The translations under genes and the position numbers were made by a program. Of a stretch of 64,000 nucleotides of DNA, positions 12,739 to 23,958 are shown in pieces. The notes under the pieces were generated by a model. It saw only the letters and a program-made list of their open reading frames with translations, was not told the DNA's origin and did no database searches. The stretch covers positions 92,866,433-92,930,432 of the forward strand of contig NC_081842.1 in assembly GCF_963259705.1 (NCBI RefSeq), written 5' to 3'. This DNA is from Myotis daubentonii (taxonomy: Eukaryota > Chordata > Mammalia > Chiroptera > Vespertilionidae). Positions within the stretch are counted from its first letter, which is position 1; each line of letters begins with the position of its first letter.

Positions 12739-12804
12739 TTGGGAATAAATGGGGACTCATGTAATACTTTCAACAATAAAGATTTTCAAAAATCATAATC
12801 TTTC

Positions 12805-13137
12805 ATTTATTTTTTCTTTGCTCACAGATTTGTCTATCCTATCATGATACTAGATAACATATACATGTTATCAAATAGTGATTTATGCATTAAGTGGGAA
12901 AATGAACATTTAAAATGTTTTTAAATAGTGTAATAACATATTGCAAAAATAATTATTGGTGTTGGATTTGGGGTAATTAGAAGAATGGCTCACCTATGCA
13001 ACTGAAAACCCAAAGTGAACTGTCTTTGCAGGGAATCTGATCACATGTATCTTGTAGTAGTCTAAATGTGAAGCAACATCAAAATGATGTGCAAGGAAAG
13101 TTATGAATATGTGAATAAATGCCCCTTTATTTTTATA
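12805..13137. other. Non-coding, no recognisable element
   Basis: AT-rich sequence between the L1 and the next HeliBat. No gene, RNA or repeat could be assigned. Confidence 0.5.
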
Positions 13138-13375
13138 CTAGAGGCCCGGTGCACCAATTCATGGATGGGTGGGGTCCCTCAGCCTGGCTGGTGATCAGCG
13201 CTGATTGGAGCCAGCTGGTCAGCCAGCTGGGGGGAGGGAATGTGGGAGGTTGTCTGTGGGTATGCACTGACCACCAGAGGGCAGCTCCTGCATTGAGTGT
13301 CTGCCCCCTGGTGGTCAGTGCATGTCATAGCAACCACTTAGTCATCTGGTTGCTTAGGCTTTTTATATATATAGA
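13138..13375 (-). mobile_element. Short HeliBat (238 bp), minus strand, with CTCF-like pair
   Basis: On the minus strand it starts TCTATATATATAAAAAGCC and ends GGTGCACCGGGCCTCTAG before T, with no target duplication. The centre carries an inverted pair of CTCF-like motifs (13271-13314). The same subfamily occurs at 59223-59511 and, larger, at 61430-61879. Confidence 0.88.
13271..13314. promoter_or_regulatory. Convergent CTCF-like motif pair in HeliBat
   Basis: CCACCAGAGGGCAG (13271-13284, plus) faces CTGCCCCCTGGTGG (13301-13314, the minus-strand motif CCACCAGGGGGCAG). Both match the core of the known CTCF consensus at nearly every strong position. They form an imperfect hairpin with a 16-bp loop. 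Binding is inferred, not shown. Confidence 0.6.
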
Positions 13376-13414
13376 TTACCAATTGTTCAGTGCCATACTG
13401 ATTCCAAGATACAA

Positions 13415-14235
13415 TCCTATATAATAAAGAGGTAATATGCAAATTGACCCTCACACCGTAACACTGTCACAGGATGGCTGCACCCACAGTGGAGGTGGGG
13501 TTCCCATAACAAGCCATAACAAGTGATCAAGAGGGACCTGAGGCTGTGTAGCGCCAGACCGAGCAGGAGGAGGGGACCTGAGGCCACGCCCCCAGCCTGG
13601 CAGTGCTTGACGGGAGATCTCAGGTCACACCCCCTACCTGGCGGGGCATGATGGGGGACATCAAGGTGCACCCCCTGCCACGGCCCAGGCTGGGGGATCT
13701 CAGGCCACACCCCCTGCTTGGCAGGGCTTGATGGGGGACCTCAGGCCATGCCCCAGCCCTGGAACCAGGCCAGGGGAACCTCAGGCCACACCCCCTACCC
13801 TGGCGCCAGGCCAGGGGACCTAAAGGGTTTGACGTGGGAGCTGAGGTTGTGTCCCCCACCTGGAAGGACTTGATAGGAGCCCTGAGGCTGTGCTCCCCAC
13901 CCGGTGGTGCTTGACCAGGGACCTAAAGCTGCGCCCCATGCCCTGTGGGGCTTGATGGGGGTGGGGCTGGCCGGGTCTGGAACTCGCCCAATGGGGGTGG
14001 GGCCGACTGGATCTGGGTCTCGTGCGATTTCGAGGAGCACGTGGGTGAGCATGGACTTGACTCTGGGTCCCACGGTGTGCCCCAGACTCTGACAGGAGGA
14101 AGATTTTTATATATATTTTATTAATTTTCTTTCATCTCTGACACTTCTATTATAAAGGGCAAATAGCAATATTAAAATATTTCCTCTAATTAATCCCCTT
14201 TTAATGTGCACGAATTTTGTGCACCAGGCCACTAG
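13415..14235 (+). mobile_element. HeliBat-type Helitron (821 bp), plus strand
   Basis: The 5' end TCCTATATAATAAAGAGG follows a host A. The 3' end has the hairpin GTGCACGAATTTTGTGCAC and then CAGGCCACTAG before T. It is GC-rich inside with a minisatellite (13555-13830) and has no Rep/helicase. It lies only 39 bp from the 5' end of the oppositely oriented HeliBat at 13138-13375. Confidence 0.93.
13555..13830 (+). repeat. GC-rich minisatellite in HeliBat, about 50-55-bp unit
   Basis: Degenerate repeats of GGGACCTCAGGCC, CACGCCCCC and TGGCAGGGCTTGA. Confined to the Helitron. It explains the long proline/glycine-rich open frames on both strands, which are not genes. Confidence 0.8.
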
Positions 14236-16400
14236 TGTTAAATAATAATGAAGGCCAATAGTGAGAACATTTTTGCTCATATCAAATGATAGAAGTTGAA
14301 GGGATAACACCAACATCACCAGCTATTTGTATGTGTATGTGCTGTGGCAAGAAGCCCTTTGTTGTTAAATATGAGAAGCCTTTAATAAAAATAAATAGTC
14401 ATTAAGTCATTTTCTAGTCTAGAGCTCTGGCTCATCTAGTGCTAAGGGGGTTCCCAGGGTGAGAACCTTTAGTTTTAAAACCAGGAAAAACAGTCTTAGG
14501 AAATGGGCATGAGCTGATCATCCCATCTTTATGTTTTGCTGTGCATAGCTAGAGGCAATGGTTTTGCCTTGAAAAACGTGGTCCTCTTTTACACACATCC
14601 AATAGTGTGTTTTTTTAAAAGTTGTGAAATAATTTAATGTGTCTTATAATATATATAGGGATGGTTTACACTAATATATGAAGCCCTTAGAATAAATACA
14701 GTTTCATTCTTGTTTAAAAGTTTACACAGAGGAAAAGCCCATGGTTTAGATTCATTCACAAGTTACCATACACAAGCTTCCATAATAAGGATTTTGTTCT
14801 TAAAATACTTTAATGAAATTCCTAAAATCTGTCAGACTACCAGTGTTAACCCTTATCACGTAGAGACAACAGTTATTATAAGCCTTTGTATATCATCCTT
14901 AATTTCATAAATCATAAAATCATAAATTTCAAGTGATGCTGCTCTCCAGAGCTGGCAAATTACCCTAGCTCATTGATTTCTCTTGTGAAACTGAAGAGCC
15001 ACATATCTTCCACATTGATGGCTGCATGCAGAATGGCTATCAGGTAATAATAATAATGTAAAATGTATAGGATTGCATTTTGAATGATACACAGGGTAAA
15101 ATATGGGTAAAATATATCCTAGCAATAACAGCACTTATGTTAGAAGCAATAGCTCTTGCTGAGTACGGAGAATGGATCATTATAATGCTTAATTCTAAAT
15201 CACTGGACAACGGGCTCTCAAGTTTGACAGAGCTCATGGTATGCATAGAGAAGTCACTTATTTTGGTAACATCATCTTATGCACACTTCACAACTGAAGA
15301 ATATTTCAAAGCCCCTCATGACTAGAACTGCAATTATTATCTGAGATTTATGTCTAGGTGTATATATACCTTTATGACTCTCTTACTCTATTATGTTATT
15401 TAGGCATGCGTTTGGTGACAAGACCTACATTCCAATTTCCTCAAGGCTGAATTAATGAAAAAAAAAAAATCAGTGCTGTGAAAAACTGTGGTAACCACAT
15501 GTGTCTCCCACTCTCAGCACGTAAACATATACAACTTTTCGAGGCAAGTCTCTCCTACAGATTTTTAGGAGACTTCCTATGCAAGTCTATAATAAATGGG
15601 AGGTAAATTTCAAGCAAATAGCTTATTTTTATTTCCAATTCAGTCATCCATTATGTAGGTCCATTATGTTTTGGCTCCTACGGAGCTGAGCGCTGCAGGA
15701 GCAATGAGTTGAGCAGTGCTGACTACCATTCTGATTAGACCAGAAGCTGAGACAGGATATTTAAATAGAATAGGCTGGCCAATGGCAGGATGGAGGGGGT
15801 TGAATGAAGTGAGGAAGTCATTTAGAGAATTGGACAGCACCACAAAGGTGAGATTATCCAGGCTCAATCCCTCATTCATAGCTCATGTGGTCCTCCTTCC
15901 AATACTGTGGCCATCACCTGCTGTTAAAACTCACTTTGTTCTCTTGCAGGTTAGCAAATAACATCTATTTAGAACTATTAGAATTTGCTATGGTTTCACT
16001 AAAGAAAAACCCCACAGAGCTTTAAATAAGAAACTGCACCTGTACTTATCTAATTCTATCTTCATATAATCTACACTCCAGTAATTGAAAATCAAACAAC
16101 AGATGTAAAAATGAAGGTTATTTAGGTCCAAATGTTTAGAACAAATAACACTAAAACTGTGATCCACATCACTGACGGAAGCAGAGATAATTATAGCAGA
16201 CACTGGAGGACAAAGTTGAGGGTGAATCTTTGATGGCAAGTCTAAACATTTGTAGATGTAATGTTCCTGCTGATTCATTACAAATAATAGTATTTTATGT
16301 GGCTGAGATGTAAATTTGAAATACAAAGTGATATCAATGTATGTAAGGAAGTCGCATGGTGAGGGTTCAAGCCTTGATGGCAGCCCTTCTCAGAGCCATT
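14236..16400. other. Non-coding stretch, no gene recognised
   Basis: AT-rich sequence without a young repeat. Overlapping open frames on both strands at about 15664-15961 do not resemble a known protein and are discussed under rejected items. Confidence 0.5.
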
Positions 16401-16404
16401 TTGT

Positions 16405-16520
16405 TGGTCTCATTTAATGAAATACTTTATTAAACTTACACAACAATGTGGTGAAATTAGTATTACTATCCATGTTATACAGATAGGGAAATGAGGAAAT
16501 GAGAACACTATTGTGAATTT
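16405..16520 (-). repeat. MIR SINE fragment (ancient)
   Basis: The plus-strand reading has CTCATTTAAT, a gap, then TATCCATGTTATACAGATAGGGAAATGAGG, the reverse complement of the MIR core (TTTCCTCATCTGTAAAATGGG-like). Diverged, as expected for this old mammalian SINE. Confidence 0.7.
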
Positions 16521-16714
16521 CAAGGTTTTATGCAATTACTAATGTCTGAAAAATATCCTTTGTTAATGGTACCAAAAAGCATGTCAACAATTACAAATTG
16601 TGTCTTCATCCTGATAGTCTGATGCATAATTTTAGGAACAGAAATATTAATCATGCTCTGTTAACCATGATTGTTCTGTTCTGATTATAGAAAGTATATT
16701 CTAACCTAGCCAAG

Positions 16715-17105
16715 AGTTGTACACCCTGGACAAGGGAATAAACCTGGAATTCTGTCTAGTCTCCTTATCTGAGAACTGCCTATTTTCATGGAAATATTAA
16801 CAACCTTGTTATTGGAAACAATGGCCTCCCAGAGGCACTCGCTCCAGCCCCCCATTGCCTGTAACCTGTACCATTATACCCATACTTACTCCTTTTGCCC
16901 ACTTTCCATGTAATCTTTGTTTTTCTACCCAATATAACCAGCGGGTTTATGGGAGGGGGAGTGCAGAGCAGATTTCCATGGATGACCTGCTCTCCCATAC
17001 TGCCAGCACTATTGGAATAAACGCTCATATATGATTCAACCCTGTCTCTGCTTAATTGGCTCAAGTACTGATAGGCAGCCCGGATCCACTGGTTGTCTGG
17101 TTTCA
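16715..17105 (+). mobile_element. Probable solo LTR, plus strand
   Basis: The promoter-like part has a TATA-like TATAA (about 16934). AATAAA follows at 17017-17022, about 80 bp downstream, and then a TC-rich U5-like segment ending GGTTTCA at 17105. This spacing is that of an LTR U3-R-U5. The 5' edge is uncertain (TGTACACC near 16719 is the best TG start), and no clear target duplication was found. No retroviral gene is adjacent. Confidence 0.5.
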
Positions 17106-18047
17106 ATTTGAGTGTAGTATTTTGGAAATAATTTGTTTATCACCATAAAACTAATGACCAGTTCACTTCTCATTGAATCAATGGCACTATTATGTATATT
17201 GCACAAATTTTAATTAACTAGTCTCATTATAGATCTTTAATATTAAGAAATATTTAAATCCAAAACATATTAAATATTTTGACTATAATATAGAACCATT
17301 TCAAAGGCATTCTTTTATGATTTAAACATTCAATTCATGTTAAGCACTCAATTTTTTAGGAAATGTTATGAAGGAAATGCTTTTCTACTCCTTACTTTTA
17401 TTTTTTAGAATATAAAGAATCCTTCGTGGAGATTTTCTTTCTGAGTTAATAACTTCTGTAGTGTGAAAATAAATCCAAAGGATCAAATATGGCATGTGCA
17501 TTTAGAATTTTTCCCTTAAGACAGAGCTTGCCTAAATCCTGCTTTGAAAAAACAGAAGGGAAAATGATTTTGTGCAAAACATTTTTAGTCGGCAATTTCC
17601 TCATCTAGTACAGAGTATTATTCTGTACCTTAGGGTAAAACTTGCAGATCATCATCAACCCTGTTTTTGCCTCCCAATGCAAATTAAAAGCATACAATTT
17701 GGTAGGTATGAATTAAATTAATGATAGTAAAATCACAGAGGCCTGTTTTTTGCTGTGAGATGCAAACATAAAGTTGACAATTATTAACAGAGTCTACTCT
17801 GGAGCCCTTTTACTATGGGTTGATTTGTTTCATCTATTTTTCTGGTATGAAAAACATAGCCAACCTACAAGACACCACACACTTGGAAATAGCCCTAGCC
17901 AAAATACACAGTTGGAAGAAGCAAATGCCTCTCTATGAGCTTGCCTTGCAGTCTAGTTCTATTATTGGGGATCAGGGAGGAGAAATATGTTTTCCAAGAA
18001 GCAATAACACATAATATAACAGCCAAATGTAGGAATATCTTGTGGAA
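17106..18047. other. Non-coding, no element recognised
   Basis: AT-rich, with no gene or repeat family identified. Confidence 0.5.
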
Positions 18048-18415
18048 TCCTATCTAATAATAGACAAAGATTGAAATTAACTGTACCTCTGATACGCCTC
18101 CCATTGGCTAATGAGCAAGATATGCAAATTAACCACCAAAAAAGATGGTGGATAATGTGCATACTGCAGGCAGATCCCGCTGCACCTCGATCCTGGCCTG
18201 CCCTGTCTTGGGCGGGGTGGGCGGGGTTGCCGGGGCCGGCTGCAGCAGATCTAAGTGGCCGCTGGCCCCAGGGTGGGATCGGGCCTGCAGTGTCTTGGGT
18301 GGGGTGGGTGGGGCCGGCAGGGCGAGCAGCAGCGTGATCAGTGAGAGGGCACAGGTTGGGCTGAGGGACCCCCCTTCCCTGCCAGTGCACAATTTTTTGT
18401 GCACGGACCTTCTAG
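18048..18415 (+). mobile_element. HeliBat-type Helitron (368 bp), plus strand
   Basis: Begins TCCTATCTAATAATAGAC after a host A and ends with the hairpin GTGCACAATTTTTTGTGCAC, then GGACCTTCTAG before T. The 5' part (CTCCCATTGGCTAATGAG, ATGCAAATTAACCACC, AAGATGGTGG) matches the 5' parts of the elements at 56683-57248 and 62756-63021, so they form one subfamily. Confidence 0.92.
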
Positions 18416-18416
18416 T

Positions 18417-20288
18417 ATCTTCATAATATCTCTAAATCTTAGAGCAGAAAAAAATCTGTTTCCAGGCTACTAACATAGGGCATGCTTCATAAATTAGTGA
18501 TGACATTATTTGTGATTCCTCTTATTGTGTATTTTCCCAAATAATGGCTCCTAAAATTCACTGTTCTTCTTTTGTATCTTCCTACAGCAAAATATCTATA
18601 CTAGGAACAAAATTTCTCCTTTCCCTGGGCAAGATTCTTTTTTTTTACTTTGTAATAGGCATATTAAAGTTAACCTCCACATCTGTTCTACTCTCTAATT
18701 ACACAAGGAAACAAAATAGCATAATTCACAACTGTACTATAAAACATAAGGTGCATATGATTTAAGTTTGTGTGTATCATACACTTTATTTCAGGCAATA
18801 TCCATCTATTATGTTATTCTCTTGTCATAGACATACATCAATAGGGAATGCCTTTCGCCTGGGAAGAATTGTGCACTGCATTTTCCCCTATGTAAACAAA
18901 TCATGGTTTTCTTCAACAAACAAGACTTTCAATTCATTCATTTTTAGAGCAAAGTTCAAATAACTGTAATAGAACTGTGAGTGTGCTTTGATTCCAAGGA
19001 CTAGCTCTTAACTTAAAAAACAGGCACTTGGACAAAAAAGAGAATTTTACGAATATCAAGTTACATAAGAGCCTTTTTTCGGGAGTCCTTTTGTATAAAG
19101 AATTAAACAAAAATAAAAGCTTTGTATTTGAGGAAAGTTAACAGTTGAATTGGTTTAATGTAAAAACCTAATAGAGTAATGCCTTCATTAAATAAACCAC
19201 ATTTTAAATTCCGTAGTCTCAAATTACACTAATTAATTTCATCTTCAGTCCAGTCAATTCATTGTTTCTTACTGCAAAGAGTCAGTAACTTGGATAATGA
19301 AAATGTAGCCATAATATTTCAATTTGATTTAAAAATTAACTATTTTCAAATAAGTTATATAATTTATGATGAGGTTTGTTTTGGGATAGTGGAATATATC
19401 AGATAATCACATTCTTGTATATATAATAATTTTTATAAATGTAAATTAAATAGACAAATTAAAATGAAAATGTATGTATATGCCACCCTTTTCATCCTCC
19501 TTGCCCCCATTTTCACCCCATATAAAGATGAGTCTTTGTTGTTCCAAGATCATTCCTCAAACACATTTTCCATGGGGCTCTGAAGTTTTTCATTCTTAAT
19601 TACAGCTTTTATGTAATTAACTTATTTTTGTTAGCAATCGAATATTTGTCAAAATACATTCAAATTCTGTATTTTTTTAAGGCATAACACAATTGCCTAT
19701 CTTTACCTTCTTTCTAATTCTAGGAAAAAATTTGGTCATCATTAAGTGACAGTATATAATACTCTATTTACTTCTACCCCAAACTTTATCTGCTTTCTCA
19801 ATAACAAACAGCATTTCTGCTACTTTAATTCTATAATTGACCTTTCTTAGTATATTTTAGACCGAGGCTACTTGAAAAACAACTTCATCTTCTAAACATG
19901 ACAAACCTGTTTCTTTTCTACCTCCCTTTGGATTCATAGAAATACCTTTTAGTCTTGTTTACCAAAGCCCAATCTGCCGACTGAGACTATGATTCTTTCA
20001 TCTTAACACTTTTCTCTTTTAAAGTCTTTTTCTTCACTACATACGTACAGCCTACTAAAAAATATGTTCAAGGTAACTTCATTCTAAAACCTAATGACAA
20101 GAAAAAATAAAGATATATATTCTCAAATCAAGTACCTATTAAGGGTGACAGAGATAATAGATTTGCCTCTCTACTGCTGTGATTATTGGACAAGTTAGTG
20201 TATATTAACTGCCTCTGTATTATAATTACACCAAAATCTTGAATCCCTTGCAAATTGGCTTGATAGTCATCACTCTTCACAACTGCTC
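18417..20288. other. Non-coding, no gene recognised
   Basis: AT-rich unique-looking sequence. No splice-bounded open frame, RNA gene or young repeat was seen. Confidence 0.5.
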
Positions 20289-20296
20289 TTAAAAAT

Positions 20297-20479
20297 GTGG
20301 TTAAGCATTGAACCAGGAGGTCATGGTTCAATCCCCAGTGAGGACACATGCCCAAGTTGCTGGCTCAATCCCCAGTGAGGGGGTGCAGAAGTCAGCCAAT
20401 CAATGATTTTCTCTCATTGTTAATGTTTCTATTTCTCTCTCCCTCTCCCTTCCTTTCTGAAATCAATGAAAATATATTT
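20297..20479 (+). mobile_element. Ves SINE, head partly deleted
   Basis: Starts inside the tRNA-like head (GTGGTTAAGCATTGAACCAGG), keeps box B (GGTTCAATCCC), the core (CACATGCCCAAGTTGCTGGC) and the TCTCTC/AATCAATGAAAATATAT tail. A short direct repeat (TTAAAAATGT, TTAAAAATAT) borders it. Confidence 0.85.
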
Positions 20480-20569
20480 TTAAAAATATAATCAAACCAT
20501 TATTCTTAAACTAACATATATTAAAGGTTTTCGATAAAGATACAAACTAAAACCTCAACATGGATTAAT

Positions 20570-20700
20570 TTAACCCACTTATAAATAGGAAATTGGAAGT
20601 GTAGAAAACAGAAAACTACCCAAAGGCATAACAGAACTAGCAAGTGGCAAAACTTGGGTTTGAATCCAGGTTGTCTAATTCTAGAACTTACATAGTAATT
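20570..20700 (-). repeat. MIR SINE fragment (ancient)
   Basis: The block AGAACTAGCAAGTGGCAAAA then GGTTTGAATCCAGGTTGTCT is the reverse complement of the MIR tRNA-like head (ACTTACTAGCTGTG and GGGTTCGAATCC). The end is diverged. Confidence 0.7.
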
Positions 20701-21109
20701 AACATTTACTTATTAGAGTACAAATTTCAAAACAAACAAGATTTAGAATTATTTTAGTTGTTATCTTGAATTTTCTGCATCACTGTTGTTTACTATTATT
20801 AAATCATTATTTTTCCTTGGCATCTGACATTTTTTTATTCCCTTCTTAATTTTATACCTACTTTATCTAGTGTCTACACTGATGAACTTTATTCATTTTA
20901 TTCCACCAATTCAGAGATTACCCAACAGATTTTTCTGTGACCCCTGCTCTTTCAACAATCTCTCCCTTTACACTGTTATATATTTTCAACTATCACCTCT
21001 AAGTGGATAACTCCCAATTTTGTAAATTCTGTCCCTAACTTCCTTCTGAGATATGAACATGACTTTTGACCATTTCTTGCTTCTTGTGAGGCTGAAAGTA
21101 ACACCTTTA
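20701..21109. other. Non-coding, no element recognised
   Basis: No gene or assignable repeat. Confidence 0.5.
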
Positions 21110-21117
21110 CTTTAAAA

Positions 21118-21410
21118 CAGTGGTTCTTAACCTTACTAATGCCGCGACCCTTTAATACAGTTCCTCATGTTGTGGTGACCCCCAACCATAAAATTATTTT
21201 CGTTGCTACTTCAGAACTGTAATTTTGCTCCTGTTATGAATCGTAATGTAAATATCTGATATGCAGGATGTATTTTCATTGTTATAAATTGAACATAATT
21301 AAAGCATAGTGATTAATCACAAAAGCAATATGTAATTATATATGTGTTTTCCAATGGTCTTAGGCGACCCCTGTGAAAGGGTTGTTCGACCCACAGGTTG
21401 AGAACCGCTG
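21118..21410 (+). mobile_element. SPIN-like hAT miniature transposon (293 bp)
   Basis: The terminal inverted repeats are CAGTGGTTCTTAACCTTA and its mate AGGTTGAGAACCGCTG. An 8-bp target duplication (CTTTAAAA at 21110-21117, CCTTAAAA at 21411-21418, one mismatch) is the hAT signature. The interior (CAGTTCCTCATGTTGTGGTG and GCGACCCCTGTGAAAGG) matches three other copies here. SPIN elements are known to have entered several tetrapod lineages by horizontal transfer. No transposase is encoded. Confidence 0.9.
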
Positions 21411-21418
21411 CCTTAAAA

Positions 21419-23342
21419 TAAAAAGATAAAGTTAAATATTGTTACAATTACGTCATCACAAACATGATGTCTTCTGGCCCCTCAGCTACCAATCCTGCTA
21501 CTCCAATATAAAGATTTGGAAACTGGTCCAAAAGAGGAATGCTGTTACTCATGGTTATAGGAAAACAGATCTTAAAAAGTGAAGGAAGAGGCCATTTTAT
21601 TAATTTGTATAATAACTGAAATTTTTATTTTTGGAATTCAGTATTTTAACCTTTTGAGAAAACATGCTATATCATGGAACATTCATTAGGTGGTAAGATT
21701 CCTATGACTATATTAGTCCCATCCCTTCCTTGAAACCAAATGCTGGACATGACGATAGTAATGCCATCTTCTTCATTTAAATCTCTTAAAGTTTGGTCAT
21801 TTTTCCTATTCTAACTCATCCTAAGTGGTCAGGACATTATGATGAAGAGTAAAACACTTGGATATTTGTTTTAGACAACTTGACGATCTCTGTAATACTA
21901 ATGAATCTCAGATTCTTCAGATGAGTGGAAGATATGCCATTCAGAGAGAGTGAATATATCTTTTTCATAGAATTTTTCTTGCCCTCATAATGATCCCAGC
22001 ATACACTATTCTTGGAAATTCACAAAGGTCTTTTATCAATAATCTTAATCAATCTATGTTCTTCCACCTAATAAGGAGTTTGTTAGTGCTGGGAATTGCA
22101 AGGAAATCACAGGATAAAAACATTGTTCATTCTGAGGTTTTATGCAAGTTGGTGCTGACCACAATAATCTTCTAGATAGACTAGATTGACTTACCATTGC
22201 CAGTGCTATGACATTATTAGGAGTGAATGATTACCATGTGATGAACTAAGGTTAAATGGGTAGTAGATGAGGCCTTCTATTCAAATGGAGAAAAAGTCAA
22301 ATTATCCTAAATAATTTGTGAGCTGATGTGCAGACACCCACTATGCATTTTTATGTTATTGTTGCCATTTCTAGCATGGGTGTTCCAGATTTATTTAGTA
22401 GTGTTAAAGCACTTTAGATTTCTTTATAAGGTTCAATATGAAAATGGAAGATATTGAATATAGATATGGAGAATTTTGAACAGGAGCCTATTTAAATAAT
22501 ATGTAAATGAGTAGCCATGATTAAGGTTTTCTGATATAAAGAAAACTTTCACTATTGAATAGAATATTAGTTGCTGAGCTGAGTGGCTGACAGGTAAAGT
22601 TTTAATGTACTATTGTGATTAAACTACCTTTTATCATGAAGGTGGTGGAAAAGTTATGGGGAGGGAAAAAATTAAGTTCCTTGTGGTAGGAATCCAAAGT
22701 ATCTTAGAAGCTGGAGAGTTTCAGCAATTTCCTATGCTTTCCATATATGTTCTTGTTTTAGGCTCATGTAGCATGCATTTTTATGTACTTAAGATTACTG
22801 TGTGTATCAGTTGAAAGGCCACACAAAGTCCCTAGGACCATGTTATGCATAGGTCATGGTCAATTATTAGGTAAATGTAAAAATAAATCTGTAGAAAATT
22901 AACTTGGATCTTTCTGATCAACCCTTTCAAATGGTCTTTCTGATATAATAGAACTATCAGAGCTTTGAACTTCCTAGGACTCTAGAAAATTGTCAGTTTC
23001 AGTCATTTGCATATAATCATTTGGCTACTGTTTTTTAAATAATTTTGTGGTGTAGGACGAAGATTAATTTCTTAGATCCAAATATTTTTTAGGGTTAATC
23101 AAAATTTTTTATTTTCTTTATAAGATGGATTATACCACATAGGATTGCACATGTTAGTTTGGATTCCTGGCTTTAGAAGTTAAAACTATATCAAGGGGCC
23201 CACCTTCACTGACCCAGTTTGAGTTTATGGGCCACACTCAGCTGCTGTAGGCTGTGGTGCTCAGAAAGAGCCATCACTCATGGACCAGTTTGTCTGGAGC
23301 ATCCCTATGCATTGAAAACATTTTGTTATCTTTAATACTTAC
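21419..23342. other. Non-coding stretch beside the exon candidate
   Basis: No assignable repeat or gene. If the segment at 23343-23540 is a real exon, this would be its downstream intron, since that exon reads leftwards. Confidence 0.45.
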
Positions 23343-23540
23343 CAAGGCTGTTCTCTGGTTTTCCAGTTCCTCCTCTTCTGCAAATATAATAGGATTGCAT
23401 TTTCCTATGTTATTTAAGATGAAAATGGCTGTCTCACTTGCTTCAGTGAACAGAATATGGAAAGAAGCAGCACAGTTCACTTGTTCATGAAGGTCATTAA
23501 TAGCCAAAGAGCAATTACCATTTAGCAGATCCTCTTCCTC
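23343..23540 (-). CDS. Candidate 66-codon internal exon, function unknown
   Basis: On the minus strand an open segment of exactly 198 bp begins after ...CTTCATGCAG and ends at CCTTG|GTAAGTATT, a near-perfect 5' splice site. The open frame starts and ends in phase 0, so the exon would be symmetrical. The peptide begins EEEDLLNGNCSLAINDLHEQ, ends EEEELENQRTAL, and is acidic with an aliphatic middle. I do not recognise the protein. The polypyrimidine tract before the acceptor is weak, no companion exon was found, and the plus strand is also open here. It may be a chance frame, a lone or decayed exon, or part of a large gene extending outside the window. Confidence 0.25.
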
Positions 23541-23950
23541 CTGCATGAAGAGTTTCTACACTAGAACCTTTTTAATCAGTTTAGTTTACAGACCAGCAGC
23601 AAAAACATTATCCATGAACTTCCCAGAAGTGCAAAATGTCAGGCACCTACACAGAGATGAATCGATATATACATTTTAACAAGCAATTTATATGGATATT
23701 AAAGTTTAAGAAGTGTTGTGATGAAAGCGCAGCCAGCCAGTGTCGCAGGGTGAGATCAGTTTGGAAATGTGCTGCTAACCATCCCCCTAGGAAAATTTAG
23801 CATGAATGGAAATAAACTTTAGCTGCCATAAGCACATAGATATGGGGTGATATTTTATTGCAGCATAACCTTGCTTATTACAAATGAGACAAATAATAAA
23901 CAGTCTTAACGGACAATAGGATAAGTTATCTCATATAGATACTATAAATA
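23541..23950. other. Non-coding, no element recognised
   Basis: No gene or repeat assigned. Confidence 0.5.
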
Positions 23951-23958
23951 TGGTACCT

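Larger units (their letters stand above)
4681..12787 (+). mobile_element. Full-length L1 with three nested insertions, decayed
   Basis: It runs in order: a 5' UTR (4681-5636, with a short CA run at 4757-4772), ORF1 (5637-6487), ORF2 (remnants 6525-12381) and a 3' UTR ending near AATAAAGATTTTC. An imperfect direct repeat (about 4664-4680 and 12788-12804, roughly 14 of 17 identical) is a plausible target-site duplication. Subtracting three later insertions (HeliBat 6549-7695, LTR-like 8720-9575, HeliBat 12574-12738) leaves about 5.9 kb, the usual size of a mammalian L1. Both ORFs carry frameshifts and stops, and the reverse transcriptase active site is mutated, so it cannot move on its own. Confidence 0.9.

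Noticed and set aside
13417..14092. Several overlapping open frames on both strands, up to 97 codons
   Set aside because: They lie inside the GC-rich minisatellite of a HeliBat; high GC lowers stop frequency and the products are repetitive Pro/Gly-rich strings.
15664..15961. Open frames on both strands with GTGAGA and CTCTTGCAG splice-like strings
   Set aside because: Both strands are open, the plus start would be GTG, the donor lies within the frame rather than bounding it, and no protein is recognisable.
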